Shown piece by piece: positions 1 through 5,245 of a DNA stretch of 7,633 bases; positions within the stretch are counted from its first letter, which is position 1, and each line of letters opens with the position of its first letter. Below the pieces are notes generated by a model. It ran no database searches. It was not told the DNA's origin and saw only the letters and a list, made by a program, of their open reading frames with translations. This DNA comes from Nitrospirota bacterium (GTDB lineage Bacteria > Nitrospirota > Nitrospiria > Nitrospirales > UBA8639): positions 2,036,073 through 2,043,705 of the forward strand of contig CP070743.1 of the NCBI GenBank assembly GCA_020348185.1, in the 5' to 3' direction. The position numbers and the translations under genes are program-made.

Positions 1-263
1 GCCTTGGCGGAAAAGTGGCGAGTGTTGAAAAACGTCTTAAACGGAAGTTGAAAACCTAAAATTGGTCGAAAGGGTCAAAAAGGTCGAAGAGTCAAAGGGG
101 AGGGAAGTCGAAAAACAGAAGGGTCTTTTAGAAAAAGGAATCCACATTTTCTTATGACCTATTAGACCTTTTTTACTTTGAGACCATTTAAAACCTTTTG
201 AATCTTAGGCCTCTGTGAATACTTGACCCTTTGGACCTCTTCGACTTTTCGACCCTTTTGACC
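1..263. repeat. Non-coding gap downstream of alr: opposed 9-base-period GACC repeat arrays
   Basis: No credible gene is visible here. The left half carries GTC at 65, 74, 83, 91, 107 and 123. The right half carries the complementary GAC at 225, 234, 243, 251 and 260, so both arms step by about 9 bases. The unit is roughly GACC followed by five mostly pyrimidine bases. Aligned by eye, the reverse complement of about 51-104 matches about 223-272 at most positions, giving an imperfect inverted repeat with a loop of about 120 bases. The right arm runs into the stop codon of alr. The 17-base string TTCGACCCTTTTGACCT (248-264) recurs exactly at 1604-1620. A folded transcript could end or stabilise alr mRNA, but no U-tract terminator is obvious. 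Confidence 0.7.
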
Positions 264-1439
264 TTAAGTTTTGAAATCTTCGAATTGAGGCTCATATACC
301 CGATTAACTCGAAGACCGAAGTTGCAGAGAATTTCATACGGGATGGTTTCAGCCCATTGGGCAATTTCCACTGCTGATATTTCTTCGGTCCCTTGCTCTC
401 CCAGTAATACCACTTCATCTCCAGGCTGGACCAACGGCAAGTCTGTCGTATCGACCAGCATCATATCCATACAAATTTTTCCGACAATCGGGACGCGGTG
501 CCCATGAATGAGGACCATTCCTTTGTTGGAGAGCCGACGGGGATACCCATGCGCGTATCCTACCGGAAGGACCGCAATTCGTGAGGGCCTCTTCGTACGA
601 TAGCTCAAGTTATACCCTAGGGGATCTCCTGAGGCGACGGCTCGAACCTGCACAATTGACGTGGTGACTTTCATGACTGGCCGAAGTGGCATGCCGGAAT
701 TAGGATTGGGGCCGGGAGGATACCCATATAACACAATTCCCGGCCGAACAAGATTCAAGTGGGATTCCTGGTGATACAGAATTCCAGAACTGTTGGCGGT
801 GTGCTGAAGGGGAATGACCTTCCCGCGGCTCTGAATTTGATTCAACAGAGTTTGAAAGCCTTTCAATTGCATGTCCGTGAACTTCGGATCAAAATTGTCC
901 GCATCAGCCAAATGGGTCATGAGGCCTTCTATCTGTAAACGACTTTGAAAGGGGTGTGTTTCTAAAAAGCCCAGGACTGAATCCAACGGTATTCCAAGCC
1001 TTCTCATGCCGGTATCGACTTTAATATGTACAGGGTAGGGGGCGGAGTGGGCGTCAAGCCGTTCGGTAAGATGAACGGCCATCTCTTCACTTGAAATGAC
1101 AGGAGTGAGGCGATGTTCGATCAGGTTGGAAAGCTGAGCGGGCAACAAGGCTCCCATGACGAGAATCGGATGATTGAGACCAAAGGTTCGAAGTTCCATG
1201 CCCTCTTGGACTGTGGCCACTCCAAACCGTCGGATTCCCAGATTGGCTAGGGTTTGTGAAACCCTGATGGCTCCATGTCCATACGCATCAGCTTTGACGA
1301 CCGCCAACAGGTCACAGCCGGGAGAAATACACCGACGAACCTCGCCAACATTATGGGTGAGGTTGAGTAAATCGATTGTGGCGGTAATGGGGGAGAGTTG
1401 ATTGCGAGTAAATTGGAGCGCGGGGGTGGTTGGAGTCAC
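264..1439 (-). CDS. alr: Alanine racemase (PLP-dependent)
   Basis: Interconverts L- and D-alanine in the cytoplasm, supplying D-alanine for peptidoglycan. The 391-residue length is normal for the family. The N-terminal PLP barrel shows the signature VVKADAYGHG at 47-56, where Lys49 should form the Schiff base with PLP. KVDTGMRRLG (140-149), the HTANSSG stretch (213-219) and VRPGIVLYG (231-239) are typical barrel motifs. In the C-terminal beta domain, Tyr276 in LGYNLSY is the likely second catalytic base, and GKICMDM (320-326) is the usual substrate-site motif. The common GYADGYPR motif reads GYAHGYPR here (294-301). The start is GTG. No ATG lies in frame between the upstream stop and Met81, and the conserved domain begins near residue 18, so GTG is the best choice despite a weak ribosome site. 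It lies 285 bases beyond frr and is flanked on both sides by repeat arrays, so it is probably its own transcription unit. Confidence 0.95.
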   Translation of the reverse strand: MTPTTPALQFTRNQLSPITATIDLLNLTHNVGEVRRCISPGCDLLAVVKADAYGHGAIRVSQTLANLGIRRFGVATVQEGMELRTFGLNHPILVMGALLPAQLSNLIEHRLTPVISSEEMAVHLTERLDAHSAPYPVHIKVDTGMRRLGIPLDSVLGFLETHPFQSRLQIEGLMTHLADADNFDPKFTDMQLKGFQTLLNQIQSRGKVIPLQHTANSSGILYHQESHLNLVRPGIVLYGYPPGPNPNSGMPLRPVMKVTTSIVQVRAVASGDPLGYNLSYRTKRPSRIAVLPVGYAHGYPRRLSNKGMVLIHGHRVPIVGKICMDMMLVDTTDLPLVQPGDEVVLLGEQGTEEISAVEIAQWAETIPYEILCNFGLRVNRVYEPQFEDFKT

Positions 1440-1724
1440 TAAGTAGAAACCTAAAGCGGATTGTTAAATGGCGCAGGGTTAATTCGGTTTCGAGTTTCGG
1501 GTTTCAGATTGGAAAAGGGAAGGATCGAAAAGTTACCAAATCTAAAAGGTCCAATACTCTTAGAACATGAAAAACGCATTATCTTCCTGACCCCTTAGAC
1601 GCCTTCGACCCTTTTGACCTCTATTAATTTCCTTGACTTTTCGACCTTTTGGACTCTTAAACCATTTAGACCCTAAGCTCAAGGCATTGAACCTTGAACG
1701 TTAAACTTTGAACGTTTTTAAGCG
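1440..1724. repeat. Non-coding gap between frr and alr: 9-base-period GACC array with a partial opposed arm
   Basis: No gene is visible. From 1589 the triplet GAC appears at 1589, 1598, 1607, 1616, 1635, 1643, 1652 and 1669. That is an almost strict 9-base step with some units degenerated (for example AACC near 1660). Upstream, about 1510-1560 is purine-rich with GGATCGAAAAGTTACC and AAAAGGTCC. These resemble the reverse complement of the 1631-1655 part of the array, so the gap again forms an imperfect inverted repeat. It shares 17 identical bases (1604-1620) and GACTTTTCGACC (1635-1646) with the 1-263 gap. A separate 7-base array lies at 1687-1714. Any promoter for alr must be here, but no convincing -35/-10 pair was found. 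Confidence 0.65.
1687..1714. repeat. Heptamer tandem array, four units of TTGAACN type
   Basis: Four contiguous 7-base units can be read: TTGAACC, TTGAACG, TTAAACT, TTGAACG. A T-rich tail runs into the stop codon of frr at 1725. The same heptamer family recurs at 5201-5221 just ahead of the ProA-like gene, where TTAAACT and TTGAACT are adjacent. The function is unknown. It sits in the 3' region of the frr transcript. Confidence 0.75.
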
Positions 1725-2282
1725 TTAGATCTCGAGAATCTCTTCCTCTTTCTTTTTTAGAAGCTCGTCAACTTTCTGAACGTATTTATCGGTTAATTTC
1801 TGGTTGTCAATTTCGGCACGTCGAAGGTCATCTTCAGTTATTTCCCCTTCTTTTTGCCGCCGTTTTAATTCCTCGTTCCCGTCCCGACGGAACCCCCGAA
1901 TGGAAACTTTTGTTTCTTCCCCGTATTTTTTGGTGAGTTTCACCAGCTCTTTTCGCCGTTCCTCACTGAGCGGGGGGATAGGCAATCGAATAATTTTACC
2001 ATCATTCGAAGGGGTCAGCCCCAGATCGGAGCTCGTGATGGCTTTTTCAATATCTCTCATGATGGAAGGGTCCCACGGTTGAATGGTGATCAGGCGACTT
2101 TCGGGAGTTGAAAGGTTGGCCACCTGTTTGAGGGGGGTAGGAGTCCCATAATAGTCAACGGTGATGTGATCGAGTAAGGCCACTGAAGCACGCCCCGTCC
2201 TCACCGCCGCAAACTCTTTTCGTAAATGCTCAATGGAGCGGTCCATACGCTCGGTGACTTTTTGGAGTGATTTGTCAGGCAT
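1725..2282 (-). CDS. frr: Ribosome recycling factor
   Basis: Splits post-termination ribosomes together with EF-G so that the subunits can re-initiate. At 185 residues it has the standard length, equal to the E. coli protein. The N-terminal helix of the three-helix domain contains VRTGRASVALLD (27-38). The small beta domain follows with YYGTPTPLKQVANLSTPE and the LTPSNDGKIIRLPIPPLSEERR block. IRGFRRDGN carries Arg132 and Arg133, and Arg132 corresponds to the arginine known to be essential in E. coli RRF. The C-terminal helix is long and rich in Lys and Glu. The ATG is preceded by GGGGAAG as the ribosome site. It follows pyrH in the classic order, but a 256-base gap with a candidate promoter suggests at least partly independent transcription. 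Confidence 0.97.
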   Translation of the reverse strand: MPDKSLQKVTERMDRSIEHLRKEFAAVRTGRASVALLDHITVDYYGTPTPLKQVANLSTPESRLITIQPWDPSIMRDIEKAITSSDLGLTPSNDGKIIRLPIPPLSEERRKELVKLTKKYGEETKVSIRGFRRDGNEELKRRQKEGEITEDDLRRAEIDNQKLTDKYVQKVDELLKKKEEEILEI

Positions 2283-2338
2283 GGGATGTTCTTCCCCAAA
2301 AGGCTAACTAAACCAAAATAATCGATTCAGACAGAAAT

Positions 2339-2480
2339 ATATTGAATATCGAACAAGGAATGACGTATTTCGAAGGGAAAGATGAGTTTTGGTCTTATGA
2401 ATAGCATGGGGAAACGGAACTCTGGGCGATGCCTGCCTTACACGTCATGATTCGACATTCGGTGTTCGATATTAGATATT
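2339..2480. repeat. Inverted heptamer repeats in the pyrH-frr gap
   Basis: The right arm reads as 7-base units ATTCGAC, ATTCGGT, GTTCGAT, ATTAGAT (2450-2477). The left arm reads ATATTGA, ATATCGA, ACAAGGA, ATGACGT (2339-2366), which are the same kind of units in the opposite orientation. AATATCGAACA (2345-2355) is the exact reverse complement of TGTTCGATATT (2463-2473). ATGACGT (2360-2366) is the exact reverse complement of ACGTCAT (2442-2448). The arms are about 80 bases apart. In the frr leader RNA they could pair into a long imperfect stem. The rest of the 2283-2538 gap shows no gene. Confidence 0.65.
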
Positions 2481-2526
2481 GTGTTACTTCGATGCTGTGG
2501 AACATAAAAGAAGGTATATTGCTGTC

Positions 2527-2555
2527 ATTATACTACTTTTATGATTCTGTGGCAT
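2527..2555 (-). promoter_or_regulatory. Candidate sigma-70 promoter for frr
   Basis: On the minus strand a perfect TATAAT (2527-2532) stands 17 bases after ATGCCA (2550-2555), which matches the -35 consensus at four of six bases. The -10 lies just beyond the pyrH stop codon and the -35 lies inside the end of pyrH. Initiation near 2520 would give frr a leader of about 240 bases containing the inverted heptamer arms. The call rests on motif match and position only. Confidence 0.4.
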
Positions 2556-3270
2556 CCTTTGATACAAGGGTACCAACCTCGTTGCCCTGAAGAACTCTTT
2601 TGATGTTTCCAGGGTCGGTCAGATTGAACACGATCAACGGTAAATTGTTATCCATACAGAGTGAAATGGCTGTCGCGTCCATGACCCTTAAATTTTTATT
2701 TAACACCGTTAAGAAAGACAATTTATTGAATCGTTTAGCGGTGGGATGGGTGACAGGGTCGGCATCATAGACTCCATCAACTTTCGTCCCCTTCATGATG
2801 ACCTCCGCCCCGATTTCCATAGCACGAAGGGCCGCGGCCGTATCCGTGGTAAAATAGGGATTGCCCGTGCCGGCGGCGAAAATGACGACTCGCTTTTTCT
2901 CTAAATGCCGGATGGCCCGCCGACGAATATAGCCTTCAGCTAATTGTCGCATTTCAATGGCCGACAGCACACGCGTGGAGATGTTTTTGGCTTCTAAAGA
3001 ATTTTGTAGTGCGAGGGCATTGAGCACCGTTGCCAGCATCCCCATATAGTCAGCTGAGGCTCGTTCCATTCCTGAGGCGGTAGCAGCCAGCCCACGAAAG
3101 ATATTGCCTCCGCCAATCACAATAGCCACCTCCACGTTCATAGAGACGACCTCAGTGATTTCAGACGCTAAATTATCAAGGACAGCATTTTGAATTCCAT
3201 ATCCCTGATCACCAGCCAACATTTCCCCACTGATCTTGAGGAGAATGCGCCGGTATTGTGATGGCTTCAT
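2539..3270 (-). CDS. pyrH: UMP kinase
   Basis: Phosphorylates UMP to UDP with ATP, a committed step of pyrimidine nucleotide supply. The bacterial enzyme is a hexamer of the amino-acid-kinase fold, unrelated to eukaryotic UMP/CMP kinases. The 243-residue length is normal. The N-terminal phosphate-binding segment RRILLKISGE occupies 7-16, and the glycine loop VIGGGNIFRG occupies 51-60. The SGMERASADYMGMLATVLNAL segment (66 onward) matches the UMP/GTP-site helix, with Arg70 and Asp74 as the likely conserved charged pair. AGTGNPYFTTDTAAALRA and MKGTKVDGVYDADP are the classic uridylate-kinase signatures for UMP and ATP binding. Its ATG overlaps the tsf stop as ATGA, which implies translational coupling in one mRNA. 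Confidence 0.97.
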   Translation of the reverse strand: MKPSQYRRILLKISGEMLAGDQGYGIQNAVLDNLASEITEVVSMNVEVAIVIGGGNIFRGLAATASGMERASADYMGMLATVLNALALQNSLEAKNISTRVLSAIEMRQLAEGYIRRRAIRHLEKKRVVIFAAGTGNPYFTTDTAAALRAMEIGAEVIMKGTKVDGVYDADPVTHPTAKRFNKLSFLTVLNKNLRVMDATAISLCMDNNLPLIVFNLTDPGNIKRVLQGNEVGTLVSKDATES

Positions 3271-3863
3271 TCCTGTCCCAGCTGGTAACGGGTAAAGCGA
3301 TTAACGGTGATGTTCTCTCCAATTTTGGCGATTTTTTGGCCTACGAGGTCTTTTATGGTCACACTGGGATCTTTAATAAACGATTGTTCAATTAAGCATT
3401 GTTCTTGATAAAACTTTTCAAGTTTCCCCTGGACAATTTTGTCCCAGGCGGCTTCCGGCTTTCCCATTTCTTTGACTTGCGCCAGGTAGATCGCCTTTTC
3501 ACGTTCTACGGTTTCGGCCGGGACGTCTTCACGTTTCACATAGGAAGGCATGGCTGCCGCAACCTGCATGGCAAGGTCCTTGACGAAGGATTGAAACTCT
3601 TCATTGCGGGCCACAAAATCTGTTTCACAGTTGACTTCCAGAAGCACACCAATTTTGTTCCCCGCATGGATATACGCAGAGATAATTCCTTCTTTGGTTT
3701 CCCGACTGGCCTTTTGTTGGGCTGCGGCCAACCCCTTTTGCCGCAAATGGTCGATGGCTTTTTCTATATCGTTTTCATTCTCTTGGAGGGCTTTTTGGCA
3801 ATCCAAAATGCCAGCACCGGTTTTCGATCGAAGCTCTTTCACCAAGGCACTCGTACTGGCCAT
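3267..3863 (-). CDS. tsf: Elongation factor Ts
   Basis: Nucleotide exchange factor that releases GDP from EF-Tu. The N-terminal UBA-like domain spans about 1-50, with the signature LRSKTGAGILDCQKAL (11-26). The core motif ETDFVARNEEF begins at Glu80. The TDFV tetrapeptide (81-84) is the element known to contact EF-Tu near the nucleotide site. At 198 residues it is the short form seen in many bacteria and lacks most of the extra C-terminal subdomain of the 283-residue E. coli protein. The ATG has a good upstream site (AAGGGAGA, about 10 bases away). It lies 71 bases after rpsB and overlaps pyrH by four bases. Confidence 0.97.
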   Translation of the reverse strand: MASTSALVKELRSKTGAGILDCQKALQENENDIEKAIDHLRQKGLAAAQQKASRETKEGIISAYIHAGNKIGVLLEVNCETDFVARNEEFQSFVKDLAMQVAAAMPSYVKREDVPAETVEREKAIYLAQVKEMGKPEAAWDKIVQGKLEKFYQEQCLIEQSFIKDPSVTIKDLVGQKIAKIGENITVNRFTRYQLGQE

Positions 3864-3934
3864 GCGTGTTTTTCTCCCTTATTTTGCTGTCTGTGAATAA
3901 TTGAAAGTAAACTCTTCCAAGGAAGGACGAGGGG

Positions 3935-4714
3935 TTACGGCGTGGGAACGATTTCCACCTTATCTGCCGATTCGCGGGCTGAAAGCATTTCCGCCATCAC
4001 GCCTTCTTCAGTATCCACCGCTTGGTCTTGTTTTTTCCGTAGCTCTAACCCTTCAAGGCAGGCATCAGCCATTTGAGAGGTAAAAAGTTTCAACGATCGA
4101 ATGGCATCATCGTTGCCGGGGATCGGATAATCAATGCCCTCCGGGTCGCAGTTGGTATCCAGAATGGCAATGACGGGAATGCCCAATCGGTTGGCTTCCT
4201 TGACGGCAATGTGCTGGATACGGGTATCGAGGATAAACACACAGCCAGGAAGACTCGTCATGCCTTTGATTCCGTTTAAATATTTTTCAAGTTTGGCCCG
4301 TTCCTTTTCCATTCGCACAATTTCTTTTTTCTTGAGTCGTTCATAGGTTCCATCGGTTTCAGCCGCTTCAAATTTATGGAGTTGCCCGATGCTTTTTCGA
4401 AGTGTTTGGAAATTGGTGAGCATTCCTCCCAGCCATCGTTGATTGACATAAAACATTTGACATCGATTGGCCTCTTCCTCCACGATATCCATGGCCTGAC
4501 GTTTGGTCCCCACAAACAACAACGATTCGCCCGAAGCCACCGTTTCACGAACGAACGTGAAGGCCTCTTGGAAGCGATTTAGACTCAATTGCAGGTCGAT
4601 AATATATATGCCGTTTCGTTCTCCAAAAATATAGGGTTTCATTTTTGGATTCCATCGGTTTGTTTGATGTCCAAAATGAACCCCTGCCTCCAGCAAAGAT
4701 TTAATAGTTACCAT
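3935..4714 (-). CDS. rpsB: 30S ribosomal protein S2
   Basis: Small-subunit protein that binds 16S rRNA late in assembly and is needed for S1 attachment. The opening segment SLLEAGVHFGHQTNRWNPKM (6-25) is the S2 signature. LFVGTKRQA (66-74), NQRWLGGMLTNF (91-102) and the later DTNCDPEGIDYPIPGNDDAIRS block are all characteristic. At 259 residues it is slightly longer than the E. coli protein, with an acidic C-terminal tail of about 30 residues that looks unstructured. The ATG is preceded by a GGGGGTGGG-rich ribosome site. It is the first gene of the minus-strand cluster. In E. coli, S2 is known to repress its own rpsB-tsf message through the leader, and the structured leader here would allow the same. 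Confidence 0.98.
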   Translation of the reverse strand: MVTIKSLLEAGVHFGHQTNRWNPKMKPYIFGERNGIYIIDLQLSLNRFQEAFTFVRETVASGESLLFVGTKRQAMDIVEEEANRCQMFYVNQRWLGGMLTNFQTLRKSIGQLHKFEAAETDGTYERLKKKEIVRMEKERAKLEKYLNGIKGMTSLPGCVFILDTRIQHIAVKEANRLGIPVIAILDTNCDPEGIDYPIPGNDDAIRSLKLFTSQMADACLEGLELRKKQDQAVDTEEGVMAEMLSARESADKVEIVPTP

Positions 4715-4758
4715 AGCAAAGCTTTCCCACCCCCTTTCAAAATTGGTTCATTAAATAA

Positions 4759-4781
4759 CTAAGCCACAACCTGTGGTTTAG
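4759..4781 (-). promoter_or_regulatory. Stem-loop in the rpsB leader
   Basis: CTAAGCCACA (4759-4768) and TGTGGTTTAG (4772-4781) face each other across the three bases ACC. In the minus-strand RNA nine of ten positions pair, with one A-C mismatch. It lies about 45-65 bases ahead of the rpsB start codon. A stem here fits a leader recognised by S2, but no known S2-binding motif was identified. Confidence 0.4.
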
Positions 4782-4885
4782 GAAGTATCGTTATATAATC
4801 TACTAAGGAAGGCCGAATTTCTAGCCCTGCCCCCAAAATCGGTCCATGTGTGACTTTAGATGTGGTCCAACCCCAGAGGAGAATC

Positions 4886-4909
4886 GTAGGTTTTTTTCCT
4901 AAAACCTAC
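4886..4909. other. Perfect 9-bp hairpin
   Basis: GTAGGTTTT (4886-4894) and AAAACCTAC (4901-4909) pair perfectly around a six-base loop. No T-run follows on either strand, so it is not a standard intrinsic terminator. It lies between the candidate divergent promoters and could be a DNA operator or a leader structure of rpsB. Confidence 0.5.
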
Positions 4910-4911
4910 CG

Positions 4912-4940
4912 ACCATATCATAGGTATGGATTCAATTCAA
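4912..4940 (-). promoter_or_regulatory. Candidate promoter for the rpsB cluster
   Basis: On the minus strand TTGAAT (4935-4940) and TATGGT (4912-4917) are 17 bases apart, each matching consensus at four of six bases. A TGA precedes the -10 as an extended -10 (TGN). It would give rpsB a leader of about 190 bases containing both hairpins. A TATATA at 4792-4797 is an alternative -10 but has no fitting -35. Confidence 0.3.
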
Positions 4941-5010
4941 GGGAAAAAGGCTTATCAGTGGCTGGTTTTTGGCAAATTCCATGAATGAGGGGATTCGTGA
5001 ACTTACGGAA

Positions 5011-5097
5011 CATGTCCCTAGGAAAACCTTAGGCATTTTGACTCAACACATCCTGGTCGGTATATTCATCAACCTAATACATCGTCCAAGGGACATG
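5011..5097. repeat. 13-base inverted repeat flanking the ProA-like promoter
   Basis: CATGTCCCTAGGA (5011-5023) and TCCAAGGGACATG (5085-5097) are reverse complements at 12 of 13 positions, separated by 61 bases. The pair brackets the -35 and -10 hexamers at 5038-5066. The arms could be paired operator sites for one regulator, or a cruciform. Only the right arm lies in the predicted transcript. Confidence 0.6.
5038..5066 (+). promoter_or_regulatory. Sigma-70 type promoter for the ProA-like gene
   Basis: TTGACT (5038-5043) and TATATT (5061-5066) are separated by exactly 17 bases, and each matches consensus at five or more clear positions (TTGAC- and TAT-T). Transcription would begin near 5073 and give a leader of about 170 bases before the ATG at 5246. 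This is the best promoter match in the window. Confidence 0.6.
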
Positions 5098-5099
5098 CT

Positions 5100-5121
5100 A
5101 GGAGGTGTATCCTTCATGTAG
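5100..5121 (+). promoter_or_regulatory. Perfect Shine-Dalgarno followed by an ATG-TAG start-stop pair
   Basis: AGGAGG (5100-5105) is followed ten bases later by ATG (5116-5118), directly followed by TAG (5119-5121). In the same frame an earlier ATG at 5095 would give an eight-residue peptide, MLGGVSFM, but only two bases separate that ATG from its AGGG. The element lies in the predicted leader of the ProA-like gene, about 125 bases before its start codon. Confidence 0.35.
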
Positions 5122-5200
5122 TGCTCATGGATAACCTAAAGTCTCAGCTTTAACAGAGAGGCCTTCCATTCTCTGGATAAAGAGTAAAACTCGGTGGACA

Positions 5201-5221
5201 TTAAACTTTGAACTTTGCACT
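5201..5221. repeat. Heptamer array, three units
   Basis: TTAAACT, TTGAACT and TTGCACT follow each other without gaps, ending ten bases before the ribosome site of the ProA-like gene. The units match those at 1687-1714, showing one dispersed heptamer family on both sides of the translation cluster. Confidence 0.65.
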
Positions 5222-5245
5222 CAAGATTTAAAGGGGTAAACGACT

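Larger units (their letters stand above)
4715..5245. other. Divergent intergenic region between rpsB and the ProA-like gene
   Basis: These 531 bases hold no convincing gene of normal size. They contain several structured elements described separately: an rpsB-leader hairpin (4759-4781), a 9-bp perfect hairpin (4886-4909), a weak minus-strand promoter (4912-4940), an inverted repeat (5011-5097) around a strong plus-strand promoter (5038-5066), a start-stop pair with a perfect ribosome site (5100-5121), and a heptamer array (5201-5221). A further stem, CAGAGA (5154-5159) with TCTCTG (5170-5175), lies in the plus-strand leader. Confidence 0.7.

Noticed and set aside
1..263. Possible CRISPR array or IS end
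   Set aside because: The repeated units are about 9 bases and degenerate, with no unique spacers of uniform length. There is no transposase and no target-site duplication.
294..330. Loss of alanine racemase function because GYADGYPR reads GYAHGYPR
   Set aside because: The PLP lysine, the likely catalytic tyrosine and the CMD motif are all present. One changed residue in this loop is not evidence of inactivity.
3399..3896. 165-codon plus-strand open frame
   Set aside because: It is antisense to tsf, which is unmistakable. The Phe- and Leu-rich translation is the usual shadow of a Lys- and Glu-rich gene.
4926..4988. 20-codon plus-strand frame starting MDSIQGKKAYQW
   Set aside because: It has only a marginal ribosome site, lies upstream of the predicted plus-strand promoter, and has no independent support. 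A frame this short is expected by chance.
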